The notes below the pieces were generated by a model. It was not told the origin of the DNA. It ran no database searches and saw only the letters and a program-made list of their open reading frames with translations. 64,000 nt of DNA from Nematopogon swammerdamellus (lineage: Eukaryota; Arthropoda; Insecta; Lepidoptera; Adelidae). The stretch is taken from the NCBI GenBank assembly GCA_946902875.1, contig OX336359.1, forward strand, positions 4,464,001 to 4,528,000, written 5' to 3'. Below, in pieces: positions 1 through 12,000 of this stretch. Each line of letters opens with the position of its first letter. The first letter of the stretch is position 1. The translations under genes and the position numbers were made by a program.

Positions 1-1206
1 TGCAGAAAGTCTAACTTGCAGAACATCTTTAAAGCAAAACGTCTACAATGCATATTGACTAAAATGTAGAAATTCTAACTTGCAGAACGTCTTTAAAGCA
101 AAACGTCTACAATGCATAATGACTAACTTGCAGAACGTCTTTAAATCAAAACGTCTACAATGCATATTGACTAAAATGTAGAAAATCTAACTTGCAGAAC
201 GCCTTTAAAGGAAAACGTCTACAATGCGTAATGAATAAAATGTAGAAATTCTAACTTGCAGAATGTCTTTAAAGCAAAACGTCTACAATACATAATGACT
301 AAAATGCAGAAAGTCTAACTTGCAGAACGTCTGTAAAGCAAAACGTCCACAATGCATATTGACTAAAATGTAGTAAGTCTAACTTGCAGAACGTCTTTAA
401 AGGAAAACGTGTACAATGCATAATGACTAAAATGCAGAAAGCCTAACTTGCAGAACGTCTTTAAAGCAAAACGTCTAAAATGCATATTGACTAAAATGTA
501 GAAATTCTAACTTGCAGAACGTCTTTAAAGCAAAACGTCTACAATGCATAATGACTAAAATGCAGAAAGTCTAACTTGCAGAACATCTTTAAAGCAAAAC
601 GTCTACAATGCATATTGACTAAAATGTAGAAATTCTAACTTGCAGAACGTCTTTAAAGCAAAACGTCTACAATGCATAATGACTAACTTGCAGAACGTCT
701 TTAAATCAAAACGTCTACAATGCATATTGACTAAAATGTAGAAAATCTAACTTGCAGAACGCCTTTAAAGGAAAACGTCTACAATGCGTAATGACTAAAA
801 TGCAGAAAGTCTAACTTGCAGAATGTCTTTAAAGCAAAACGTCTACAATGCATATTGACTAAAATGTAGAAAGTCTACCTTGCAGAACGTCTTTAAAGGA
901 AAACGTCTACAATGCATAGCATAATGACTAAAATGCAGAAAGTCTAACTTGCAGAACGTATTTAAAGCAAACGTCTACAATGCATATTGACTAAAATGTA
1001 GAAAGTCTACCTTGCAGAACGTCTTTAAAGGAAAACGTCTACAATGCATAGCATAATGACTAAAATGCAGAAAGTCTAACTTGCAGAACGTATTTAAAGC
1101 AAACGTCTACAATGCATATTGACTAAAATGTAGAAAGTCTAACTTGCAGAACGTCTTTAAAGCAAACCGTTTACAATGCATATTGACTAAAATGCAGAAA
1201 GTCTTA
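1..1206. repeat. ~60-bp minisatellite, left part
   Basis: About twenty head-to-tail copies of a roughly 45-62 bp unit. Recurrent words are CTAACTTGCAGAACGTC, TTTAAAGCAAAACGTC and TACAATGCATA(A/T)TGACTAAAA. Some stretches repeat with a longer period: the blocks starting near 1 and 540 are almost identical. Short ORFs here are by-products of the repeat. The same repeat resumes at 7112-7225, on the other side of the large inverted-repeat element, so that element inserted into the array. Confidence 0.93.
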
Positions 1207-2010
1207 TAGTACGAGAGCGCACCGTAAAAAACCAACGTCATCGAGTACCAAGATGGGACTAGTTTGTGGTGGTCTAGAATAGGATAGGCATCTAAAATAT
1301 ACAGGGTTGCCTGAGCAAATCCTGGCACGTTTTGTGTAAAAGGTAATTAAACATGTCATTTTTTTGGTGCAATTTACGTCATCGAGTACCAACTGGAGAC
1401 CTGGCACATTCGATAAAGGTCATCAAGAAGAGCACAAAAATACTAGGTTGCCTCGTCCTACCTTGGCAGTTTTTGGAGTCGGGCAAATTTAAGAGTGGTG
1501 AAAAATGGTCAAATTTACGTCATCGAGTACCAAGATGACAGTCACGCCATTCGATAGTTCTGATAACCTAATTCATAAAAAACCTTGGTTGCCTGCCCTC
1601 ACCTTGGAGCATTTCCTAGTCGGCCAAGTTGAATATCGGATAGCCGCCTTGTTACTAAGTTCTAAAATCGTTCATGTGTAATCATAGGACCGTTTAAAGA
1701 TATATTTATCATAAAACTGTGAACACTTTATTAATCCAGCTATACCAGTGGTCAGAGCAAGTGAGCGGGTGGCGGGACTGGCGGGAGAAGAGTTCGGTAA
1801 ATTTTCCAAATGTTGCTGCTCTGCGATTCGACGTATCTATTGCCGATAGTATCTATCAAAATATGGTTATACTTGAAGAAATATTTAAAGAATAATATAA
1901 AAAAAAATTAAAGGGTCGCTGGAATTTGGAATCTGCGAAGGAAAACAAGGTATTAGTCGTAAAACTCTCACACCGTAACCGGTCTTTTTTGCCCGGTAAC
2001 CCCGTGAGGC
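1207..2010 (+). repeat. Left terminal inverted repeat
   Basis: Pairs with 6305-7108. It contains three internal occurrences of the word ACGTCATCGAGTACCA (near 1234, 1376 and 1517), which suggests the end itself grew by internal duplication. The 61-residue ORFs at 1353 (+) and 6777 (-) are mirror images of this repeat and not genes. Confidence 0.85.
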
Positions 2011-2639
2011 CTGCCGTCACTTTGTCCGCTCTATATAAAATTGCACAGTCGCCGTGGTCGGCTGGTTGGTGAGTAGGAGCCATGGGTAGGAGCGGTCACT
2101 TTGTCCGCCATAAGTTAGGGCGGCCGCAGTGACTGACTACTGGCTAAGGGCGAGCGGCATCGAAGCCGCTGCAGCTGCGAGTGGTGAAGAGAACTGCCAA
2201 TGAGAAGCGAATGTCAGTCAAACCGCCTGCTTGCTCGACATCGACCCCGGCGCCCGATCGACAGAGAGCGCCGTGTTGATGGATCCCACAGTCGGTAGTC
2301 GCAAGCGCTAGCGATCAGCGGGCTGTCGTGTCAGTACGCCCCTTGAAGAAGCCCGTGGACAGCGTCTGGAGATACTCCTCCAGCGGTGCTATCCCTGTAC
2401 GTACGGTGTACGGTGCGGTCTCTATATAGGTTGGCGTTCCTGTGGACCAGGGCGCACCTGTGGTGATGCACGAGAATTTGTGTTCCCTGACCCTCATCTT
2501 GTTGATGAGTTCTTTGGCCGAAGGGTCGCTGTGTTAAGCCTTGGTAGTGTTCTCTGGAGCTGAATGGAGTTCACCAAATTACGAATCTAGCAATCTACTA
2601 TGCCAGTGGCGGTTCAAACTCAAGTAGAGCTCAGCAAGT

Positions 2640-5300
2640 CCGACACTCATTGCGACGATGTCTGTAGGCTTTGCCACCGTCCTAGACCTCGCATAGCTGA
2701 GAAATGTCAGGCGACAGGCAATCATCCTGCGCCTAAACGGGATCTATTTTCACCTTCAATATGTTGTAGACAGGTTCTCCACCATGTCGCCCGGTTCGGT
2801 ACCACAGGTCGCAGGCGAAAAACTCCTGATGTCACTTTCCTGCACTTGGAGGTCAGCCTGTAACTAGCTGGTAACTTAGCCATTGCACACGGATTGACGC
2901 AGTTGGTGTCCGGAACTACTAGGATATCGGATAACCCTGCCCATCGACCTAGTTTATTGGACCTTGTCCTGACTATTGAGCCAAATGGCTACAGGGTGAG
3001 GATTGAGGCTCCCCTCGGTAACTCCGACCATTGCCTTATACGCTCAACTGTGCCAACTGTACACTTCGCAGAAGCACGTGAATGTAGTACGCGGACAGTT
3101 TGGCACTACCGGTTAGCACAATGGGATGACTTCCGTTCCTTCCTGCGTGCATACCCTTGGCGCGACGTTTGACTCTTTTTCAGACCTATACCTGTGTGCC
3201 CAATCGGTCGTCGATGTGATCGCACAGGGTATGAATTTCTCCATCCATCGTTCCCATCGGTGGACGCCTTAAGCCTTGGTTCGATCGTCATTCCAGGCTG
3301 GTTATTGACGCTAAGAACTAGGCCTATAGGAAATAGCTGCAAAATAGGTCTTTCAGCCTCGGTAGCTCAGTGGTGCGGTCGGTCAACTGTTATTAAGCAA
3401 CCCTGGGCGCTTACTTGGATGGGTGACCGCTCGACCATTGGATGCTGACCAAGTTTCGGATTCTAAGTTAAGCTGTAGGTCCCTTCCCTTCTTGCCTTAC
3501 TAAGTGGTAGGGTTTATCCGGGCCGGGTTGGTACCACCGCACTGAACGATACGTCGGTCCAAATGGCTATGTGAATAGTTCGTGTTTCACGTCCAGTTCA
3601 GTGTAGCCGACATGAAATGAAGGGCAGCACTGACATGACACCTAGTTCACCCGGTGTTATGGGCTGACATCACAGATGTTGCAGGTGATGTAACCAAACG
3701 TGTCCGTTTCCATTTTAAAAAGTCGAGAATAGACGAGAGCTCAACGTCGCTGCTAGGAACAAAAGGACAAAGGAACGCAAAACTTGGCTAAGTTCAGGCG
3801 CGGCCGTGGAATTGGCGCGAAACTCGCACCTACCTCTTCGGGTAGCCGCGCCTTCTGGTTTCTCGTCCTTTGATCGGAATTTATGCCGTCTTGCTACCTC
3901 CGCTGGAGCGTTCGGTCGGATGGTTTGCTCGAGTTATGTGCCCAGCAGCAGGCGATTCCCGCTGACGAAGCAGACGACTTCTGAGGACAGCACCTCGGCC
4001 GGCCGCCTGCATTGTTCTCTTCACTGAAGACTCCGATATATTTTAGTTAGTCTGTAAGCTATCGCCGACCTGAAAAGAACTCTGTAAAATTACTACTAAT
4101 TAATTAAATACTTTTTAAAAAGTAAATAACCGGTGTCGACTACGTAATTCTCGCTATACTCGCGAAGGAAAAGGTAAATGTCTTTGCACGCCTTTTCGCA
4201 TCCAACTCCAACATGGATGACCTGGGCGCCAACCCCCGTCATTACCCCATTACGGCCGTATGATGGCAAATATTACGTTCCACCCCAGAGTCGTCTATAA
4301 AACGCACGTGGGTTGAATATTTCGAAGAGGAGCTAGGAGCTAGCCTGACGGCGTTCTAGCGATCGTCTTGAGAAGTTGTGCACTGGAATTGGCGCCATTC
4401 CTCACCAGCCTATTCAAATGCCCCTATTCCTCCGGTTCAATGCCTTCTTGCTGGAAGAGAGATTCGGTCCGGTCGGTTTCGGACCCAGCGAACCCATCAA
4501 AATATCTCCCTATTTCGATAACCTCACTCTTCACTAATGTTATGGAGCGTATGGTCAACTCAGCGCTCCCGACGTACCTAGAAGACTTTAAACTCCTCGA
4601 CGACAAGCAATACGGCTTACTCAAGTAAAGGTCGACTGGAGATCTTCTAGCGTACGTCACACATTTGTAGGCTGAAAGGCTCGATGGTTTTAGGGAATCT
4701 CTGGCGGCCGCTCTGGATATTTCCAAAGCATTATCGCGCCGTCGGGCACCGGGAAATACTAAGCAAGCTTCCAGCCTACGGTGCCCCAACAAAACTGTGC
4801 ACTTGGATTTCCAGTGTTTGAGTGGTCGGTTGATCTTTGTCGCCCTAGATGGTGCCTGTCTGGTCGATTAATCAATCAATGCTTGTGTTTCACAAGGGTC
4901 CGTGCTGTCGCCAATGCTGTTTCTTTTATTTATCAACAAGGGTTCACCAAAGACTGGAAGGGGGAAAGTGGCCTCAGCATCAAATGCGAGGCGCGAAACT
5001 GTTGCTCAGGTTGACCTTGTTTTCGAAAAAGTATCCTCTTGGGAAAGGAGAACTTGGTCAACGTCAAGGTAGCCAAAACGAAAGCTTGCGCCTTCTCTAC
5101 TAAGGCTGATCCATCTCATCTTCAAGCTACTTTCCAGGATGTCCCCAATGACGGTAGTCTTGACGTCCTGGGTGGGGAATGTGTCCAGAGACGTTGGATT
5201 TTGATCGTTCATAGAGTTGAAGGCGAAACTATTGTCTCTCTGAGCATCTCTCTGTCGTTCTACGACAGAGAGATGCTCAACAACCGGATTGTCTCTTTTT
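2640..5300 (+). pseudogene. CR1/Jockey-like LINE relic (EN and RT)
   Basis: Decayed non-LTR retrotransposon inside the inverted-repeat element. The endonuclease C-terminal part is visible at 2894-3172 (SLLDLVLTIEP, then APLGNSDHCLI, the conserved SDH). After an inserted SINE at 3353-3718, an RT N-terminal part is at 4368-4628 (SSGSMPSCWK, ITSLFTNVMERMVN, DDKQYGLLK). A C-terminal stretch is at 5040-5165 (KTKACAFSTK, LDVLG). Many stops and frameshifts separate the blocks, and the catalytic FADD region was not found. The clade name rests on recalled motif similarity. Confidence 0.7.
3353..3718 (+). mobile_element. SINE-A copy 1, inserted in the LINE relic
   Basis: Near full-length copy. A-box-like TAGCTCAGTGGTG is near 3363, followed by the 5S-derived TTAAGCAACC and ACTTGGATGGGTGACCGC, then TTCGGATTC and the common tail GGTTGGTACCACCGCACTGA, ending GTGTCCGTTTCCAT plus an A-rich end. 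It lies between the endonuclease and RT blocks of the LINE relic. Confidence 0.9.
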
Positions 5301-6304
5301 AAATCCCGATTTACTGCCACGTACTGTATAGTAAACAAAAAATGTGTCTTCGAGATGTTTAATACAACGACAAACATGTTTTAGTTAATTTATATGTGAC
5401 ATAATTTAAAGTATTGAGGTGTACTGTGTTCTTTAAAGTAAAGGTGAACTACGTTACTTATTTCTTCTATGTTGGCGTCTTTGGGACTACGTGCAATCCT
5501 CATTGCGTCTTCCGGCTGCAAAGGCTATTGCAATATTTGTTTTTTAAGATGTTCATTTTTGAAAATGAAACTTCTCAGAGGTACGTCGAAAGAAACTTTG
5601 TTAAAATAGTGTGGAGTCTTTAAAACTTTAAGGGTGCTAGGCTTCCTCAAAAATTTTATGTCCTCCTGCTTTTCACGATGTTCGATTAAGTGAGCTTTAG
5701 GTTGTGTGCCGTGTTTTAGTTCGATGATTTCGTTCATCAACTATCTGAATAATTTCATGTCATCATTTTCAAAATGTTACGGGCTTTCTTTGTAGAAATA
5801 AAGCAATTATTAATACTTTTCACATCGTTAATTCTTTTTTTAATTTATGTCAAATATTCCTTCAAATATGACACCATATCTTGATAGATATTAGATATGT
5901 CGTATCGCAGGGCAGCAACAGTTGGAAAATTTGCCGAAACTCTTCTCCCGCCAGTCCCGCCACCTGCTCACTTGCTCTGCATATTTCCGCATCAGTTTTT
6001 GTCGTCAAGTGCGCACACACATTCACAGCGCAGATAATATTTTCATACTGAGTAAAAGCTAAAATATATACCTATTATTATCTGCGCTGTTTGTGACAAT
6101 GCGTACAAATACCGCCCGCGGACCGCGGTTTGACTACCACTGGTATAGCTGGATTAATAAAGTGTTCACAGTTTTATGACAAATATATCTTTAAACGGTC
6201 CTATGATTACACATGAACGATTTTAGAACTTAGTAACAAGGCGGCTATCCGATATTCAACTTGGCCGACTAGGTAATTCCCTTGGAGAATTACCTAGCGA
6301 GAAT

Positions 6305-7108
6305 TACCCACGGGGTTACCGGGCAAAAAAGACCGGTTACGGTGTGAGAGTTTTACGACTAATACCTTGTTTTCCTTCGCAGATTCCAAATTCCAGCGAC
6401 CCTTTAATTTTTTTTTATATTATTCTTTAAATATTTCTTCAAGTATAACCATATTTTGATAGATACTATCGGCAATAGATACGTCGAATCGCAGAGCAGC
6501 AACATTTGGAAAATTTACCGAACTCTTCTCCCGCCAGTCCCGCCACCCGCTCACTTGCTCTGACCACTGGTATAGCTGGATTAATAAAGTGTTCACAGTT
6601 TTATGATAAATATATCTTTAAACGGTCCTATGATTACACATGAACGATTTTAGAACTTAGTAACAAGGCGGCTATCCGATATTCAACTTGGCCGACTAGG
6701 AAATGCTCCAAGGTGAGGGCAGGCAACCAAGGTTTTTTATGAATTAGGTTATTAGAACTATCGAATGGTTTGACTGTCATCTTGGTACTCGATGACGTAA
6801 ATTTGACCATTTTTCACCACTCTTAAATTTGCCCGACTCCAAAAACTGCCAAGGTAGGACGAGGCAACCTAGTATTTTTGTGCTCTTCTTGATGACCTTT
6901 ATCGAATGTGTCAGGTCTCCAGTTGGTACTCGATGACGTAAATTGCACCAAAAAAATGACATGTTTAATTACCTTTTACACAAAACGTGCCAGGATTTGC
7001 TCAGGCAACCCTGTATATTTTAGATGCCTATCCTATTCTAGACCACCACAAACTAGTCCCATCTTGGTACTCGATGACGTTGGTTTTTTACGGTGCGCTC
7101 TCGTACTA
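6305..7108 (-). repeat. Right terminal inverted repeat
   Basis: Reverse complement of 1207-2010 with scattered substitutions and small indels. It is immediately followed by TTAACTTG, which returns to the minisatellite. Confidence 0.85.
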
Positions 7109-7111
7109 TTA

Positions 7112-7225
7112 ACTTGAAGCACGTCTTTAAAGCAAAACGTCAACAATGCATAATGACTAAAATGCAGAAAGTCTAACTTGCAGAACGTCTTTAAATCAAT
7201 TCATAATGACTAAAATGCAGGAAGC
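7112..7225. repeat. ~60-bp minisatellite, right remnant
   Basis: Continuation of the 1-1206 array (CGTCTTTAAAGCAAAACGTC, TGCATAATGACTAAAATGCA) beyond the inserted inverted-repeat element. It degenerates by 7225. Confidence 0.85.
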
Positions 7226-7274
7226 CTTACTTCTAAAAATCGTCAATTTAGTTTTAGTACCTATCATACATAGT

Positions 7275-7860
7275 AAGTTAGTAGAAGGGTGACCATGCGA
7301 TTTCTCATGTGGGACAAATGGTTTTATATTAACAGGGTGACCATACGATTCGTTCACTAATGTGGGATTCCCAAATGGTTTTATTTTAATAGGGTGACCA
7401 TATGGTTCCTTACCTAAAGTGGGACAAAAAAAATCTATTTAGTAGAGAAGTGACCATGCGATTCCCAAATGGTTTTATTTGAATAGGGTGACTATACGGT
7501 TTCCTTACTTAATGTGGGACAAAAAAAAATTTTGTTAGTAGAGGGGTGACCATGCGATTCCTCATGTGGGACAAATGGTTTTATTTTAATAGGGTGACCA
7601 TACGATTCCTTCACTAATGCGGGACAAAAAAATTATACTAGAGGGGTGACAAAGCTATTCCCAAATGGTTTTATTTTAATAGGGTGACCATACGTTTTCC
7701 TTACCTAATGTGGGAAAAAAAGTAATAGAGGGGTGACCATGCGATTCCTTACCTAATGTGGGACAAAAAAATGGTAGAGGGGTGACCATAGGATTCGTCA
7801 TGTGGGACAAATGGTTTTATTTTAATAAGGTGACCATACGAATTCTTACCTCATGTGGGA
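7275..7860. repeat. ~50-bp GTGACCAT minisatellite
   Basis: Twelve or so irregular units containing GGGTGACCATACGATTCC and ATGTGGGACAAA, spaced about 40-60 bp and often separated by TGGTTTTATTTTAATA. No coding potential is seen. Confidence 0.9.
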
Positions 7861-7865
7861 CAGAT

Positions 7866-7990
7866 TTTTAATAGCGGGAGAGAAAAGGAGGAGGTGAGAA
7901 AGGGGCGAGGGAGAGGTGGAGTGATAGTGGGAGGGGATAGAGTGAGGGAAGAGAGAGCGAGAGAGATAGAGACACCTGTGTTTACCTGAA
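7866..7990 (+). repeat. Purine-rich tract
   Basis: About 120 bp of nearly uninterrupted A/G on the plus strand (GGAGAGAAAAGGAGGAGG and similar). It directly follows the GTGACCAT array. No gene is seen. Confidence 0.75.
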
Positions 7991-8126
7991 TGAGGCTCAC
8001 CATTCAGACTCACTTTAAGTGAGTTACTTCTTTTATGCATTGCATATATTACCTACCTGTACGAAGGTCGGCTTTGTCATTTTCGAATTTAACTCGAGCG
8101 AAGCCGCGGGGAAAAGCTCAAAATAT

Positions 8127-8344
8127 AGCTAGCTGACCCTGCGGACTTCGTACCGCCTTTGTTAGTCTATAACCTTATTCCGATTATTACATAAATTTTA
8201 CAAATAAAAAATTAGCCAAATCGGTTCATCACTTCAGAACGGCTGGACCGATTTGGCTAATTTTTAATTTGTAAAATGTATGTAATAATCAAAATGAGGT
8301 TATAGTGTAATAAAGTCGGAACGAAGTCCGCTGGGTCAGCTAGT
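8127..8344. mobile_element. Hairpin MITE
   Basis: Inverted arms of about 95 bp: the left begins AGCTAGCTGACCCTGCGGAC and the right ends GTCCGCTGGGTCAGCTAGT, meeting at AAATCGGTTCATCAC near 8219. There is no coding capacity. Confidence 0.75.
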
Positions 8345-8525
8345 GTATGTATATATTCTTTATTGAACACCAATTAATAAAAATTAGGTACAACAGGCGA
8401 GCTTAATGCCGCGAGGAATTCTATTCTAAATAACCTTTGGGATGTGGGAGAAGTATATGCAGCCAAACAAGAATAGTTTGTGGCAATGTGTTTCATTGGT
8501 TCCTTTTGTTATCATAGTTTTTTTT

Positions 8526-8788
8526 CGCGCGGCCATCAATGAAGCCTTGTTATTTTAGTTCAGAATAATGTTAGAAACAAAACTTGTTATGACATGTATA
8601 TGCCTAAACCAGTCCGAACGAAGTTATAAGGGTCAGAAGTTCGAATAATATTATGTTTCTATGCATTTTCATTAGGTTTAGTTTTTATAACTTCGTTCGG
8701 ACTGAGTTTAGGCATACACATGTCATAACAAGTTTTTTTGTAACATTATTCTGAACTAAAGTAACCAAGTTTGGTTGACGGCCGCGCG
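8526..8788. mobile_element. Foldback MITE, ~110-bp arms
   Basis: CGCGCGGCC at 8526 mirrors GGCCGCGCG ending at 8788. The arms also share the complementary words CAGTCCGAACGAAGTTATA and ATAACTTCGTTCGGACTG. It is A/T-flanked and has no ORF. Confidence 0.75.
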
Positions 8789-8924
8789 AAAAAAAAAGGC
8801 ACCACCTTCCATACAAAATGTGGCATCGGCATTGCCCATCTTAAATACATTGATAGACGTAGAGGAGCGTAAATGCACGGGCAGATTATTCCAATACATT
8901 ATACACTTGCAGAAGCATACTCAC

Positions 8925-9077
8925 AAAGCTAGTAAAAAGTGCTGTGAGGCAGGCGTATATCATATGTATGGTCTTGATGTAACGGTAGAATATCGTGACC
9001 AGAAGGTAGATGAGTCCGAACACACTGAGCACCAATCCGAACACTACGACGTACAGCAGGAAACGAGTGAAGTCGAA
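8925..9077 (-). CDS. Left TMBIM exon 5 (TM5-TM6)
   Basis: 153 bp, phase 0. The acceptor is TTGCTTTTCAG before FDFTRFLL and the donor is GTGAGT after LTALFTSF. FDFT matches the family's YDFT after TM4, and YACLTAL the YASLGAL of TM6. It is nearly identical to 53723-53875, with substitutions V/A, L/V, Y/F, YR/DH and I/M. Confidence 0.9.
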
Positions 9078-12000
9078 CTGAAAAGCAATTATGCAAAACA
9101 ATTAAGTAGAACTGAAGAACAATTCTAACAAAACAAAACTGTACTCATATTATATGGAGAGAGCGTCGAAAATGTCACTGGAGGGATCCTAAAGAATATG
9201 GATAGGTAGAGACACCAAGCATACCTACGTAGGTATGTATGCTCGGTGGGTAGAGAGATTGAGATCGAGAGCGGGACTGGTGGTTCTCCGCGTTCTAGTC
9301 ATCGCAGACTGGCTATCGAGGGCTTGATGCGAGCCGAAACGTATGCTGGAGAACTACACAGAGTGGCCACTCGCTAGTCCCGACCTTATTGGAGAAGGTG
9401 TGCCCAGCAGTAGGCACTGGCTGGCCGACTAATCATCGTCTAAAAACAATGTACAACATCAATATATCTACGAAATGTCACGTCAGCGGAGCTACGGGCA
9501 AAGTCTAGTTAAAATGACGCAGTTTATTTATTGCCTACGTTATCCCGTCTTTCGCCGTCTTCGTCCCGTCTTCGGTCCGTACCCGTCCCCGTCTTTTTTC
9601 AGGTCACCGTCTCGTTTTAACGATAACTCTATTCCGCTTTCGTTCAGTCTCCCTTTCATCTCTGCCCCCTCTTTGTCCTGCATCTCTACCGTCTCTGTTC
9701 CGTTACCGTCCCTTCGTTGTTGTGCTTCCGTCTCCGTCTTTATCACCACGGGGTCTCCGTCTCCCCGTTGACCTATGTTATTACCGCCATCTTTGTTTCC
9801 GTCCCCTTATTTATCGCCGTAGCTTCGCCGGGCTTTTTGTCCCGTCATCTTTGTTTTCATCCCCTTATTTCGCATTATTTACCGCCGTAGCGTTTCCATC
9901 TCATCGTCTTTTTGCCGTCATCTTCTTTATCGCCATAGGGTCTCCGTCTCGCCGTTGACCCCGTATTACCGTCATCTTTGTTTTCGTCCCCTTTTTTATC
10001 ACCTTAGCGTCTCGTGTCCCCGTTGACCGGGTTTTTGTCCCTCTATTTCCGTCACCTTCTTTAACCCGTAGCGTCTCCGTCCCGTCGTCTTTGTTGCCGT
10101 CACCTTTCCTTATCGCCACAGCGTCTCCGTGTCGCCTTTGACCCGTTTTCGACCCTTCATTCATCATTGTTTCTGTACGATTTACGCCGTAACGTCTCCG
10201 TCTCGCCTTTGACCCGTGTCCGTCCCGTCACCTTTGTTTACGTCTCCGTCTTTGTATCCGTAGTGTCACCGTCTCGCAGTTGACCCGTGTCCGTCTCGTC
10301 ACCTTTATTTCCGTCTCCGTCTTTGTATCCGTAGTGTCACCGTCTCGCAGTTGACCCGTGTCCGTCTCGTCACCTTTATTTCCGTCTCCGTCTTTGTATC
10401 CGTAGTGTCACCGTCTTGCAGTTGACCCGTGTCCGTCTCGTCACCTTTGTTTCCGTCTCCGTCTTTGTATCCGTAGTGTCACCGTCTTGCAGTTGACCCG
10501 TGTCCGTCTCGTCACCTTTGTTTCCGTCTCCGTCTTTGTATCCGTAGTGTCACCGTCTCGCAGTTGACCCGTGTCCGTCTCGTCACCTTTGTTTCCGTCT
10601 CCGTCTTTGTATCCGTAGTGTCACCGTCTCGCAGTTGACCCGTGTCCGTCTCGTCACCTTTGTTTCCGTCTCCGTCTTTGTATCCGTAGTGTCACCGTCT
10701 TGCAGTTGACCCGTGTCCGTCTCGTCACCTTTGTTTCCGTCTCCGTCTTTGTATCCGTAGTGTCACCGTCTTGCAGTTGACCCGTGTCCGTCTCGTCACC
10801 TTTGTTTCCGTCTCCGTCTTTGTATCCGTAGTGTCACCGTCTCGCAGTTGACCCGTGTTAGTCTCGTCACCTTTGTTTCCGTCTCCGTCTTTGTATCCGT
10901 AGTGTCACCGTCTCGCAGTTGACTCGTGTCCGTCTCGTCACCTTTGTTTCCGTCTCCGTCTTTGTATCCGTAGTGTCACCGTCTCGCAGTTGACCCGTGT
11001 CCGTCCCGTCACCTTTGTTTCCGTCTCCGTCTTTGTATCCGTAGTGTCACCGTCTCGCAGTTGACCCGTGTCCGTCTCGTCACCTTTATTTCCGTCTCCG
11101 TCTTTGTATCCGTAGTGTCACCGTCTTGCAGTTGACCCGTGTCCGTCTCGTCACCTTTGTTTCCGTCTCCGTCTTTGTATCCGTAGTGTCACCGTCTTGC
11201 AGTTGACCCGTGTCCGTCTCGTCACCTTTATTTCCGTCTCCGTCTTTGTATCCGTAGTGTCACCGTCTCGCAGTTGACCCGTGTCCGTCTCGTCACCTTT
11301 GTTTCCGTCTCCGTCTTTGTATCCGTAGTGTCACCGTCTTGCAGTTGACCCGTGTCCGTCTCGTCACCTTTATTTCCGTCTCCGTCTTTGTATCCGTAGT
11401 GTCATCGTCTCGCAGTTGACCCGTGTCCGTCTCGTCACCTTTGTTTCCGTCTCCGTCTTTGTATCCGTAGTGTCACCGTCTTGCAGTTGACCCGTGTCCG
11501 TCTCGTCACCTTTGCTTCCGTCTCCGTATTTGTATCCGTAGCATCACCGTCTCGCAGTTGAACCGGGTCCGTCCCGTCTCCGACCATACCTTGTCCTGTC
11601 TTCGCATCATCTCCGTCTCGTCTCGTCTCAATAAAACAGTAAGAATGTTCACAAATTATTCTTACGCTAGAGCACGCTAGTAGAGTCAGCACAAAGCAAA
11701 GTATACAAGTGATGGCGAGTGCGATGAGAACGAAGAACGTCTTGTAGCGGACTGATACGCCTGCGGTCATCATAGACATGGATATGGTCTGCAAAAAAAA
11801 AACACACACACAAAACAATAAATAAAATGCTATGTATTATTTGATAATGCTCTTGTTTTAATATTATGATTATGACGCACTAAGAAGGTGCGAAGGTGCT
11901 TTGCGAATTGTTGTTTATTTATTGTTTATTTAGCATCTATTGGCAGTACACTGCGCTCAGATTTGTCATATTTACATCGTAACATTCCGCCAGTTCGATT

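Larger units (their letters stand above)
1207..7108. mobile_element. 5.9-kb element with ~0.8-kb terminal inverted repeats
   Basis: The outer ends read TAGTACGAGAGCGCACCG at 1207 and its reverse complement ending at 7108. Inverted similarity continues inward to about 2010 on the left and 6305 on the right. Directly repeated TTA flanks the ends (agtcTTA and TTAactt), and minisatellite lies on both sides, so both borders are well defined. An extra partial copy of the subterminal sequence lies at 5870-6300, giving a direct repeat on the right side. No transposase was recognised. The interior holds a decayed non-LTR retrotransposon. Class is uncertain: a foldback-like DNA transposon, with a TTA duplication that would suit PIF/Harbinger-type integration. 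Confidence 0.85.

Noticed and set aside
1353..1538. 61-residue ORF mirrored at 6777-6962
   Set aside because: The two are simply the inverted arms of one transposon; no protein family resemblance.
3395..3440. 5S rRNA gene candidate
   Set aside because: Only the internal control region is present, always within SINE-A; no full 5S sequence exists in the window.
10205..11545. CRISPR-like regular repeats
   Set aside because: The units are contiguous 71-bp tandem copies without unique spacers, in a eukaryotic intron.
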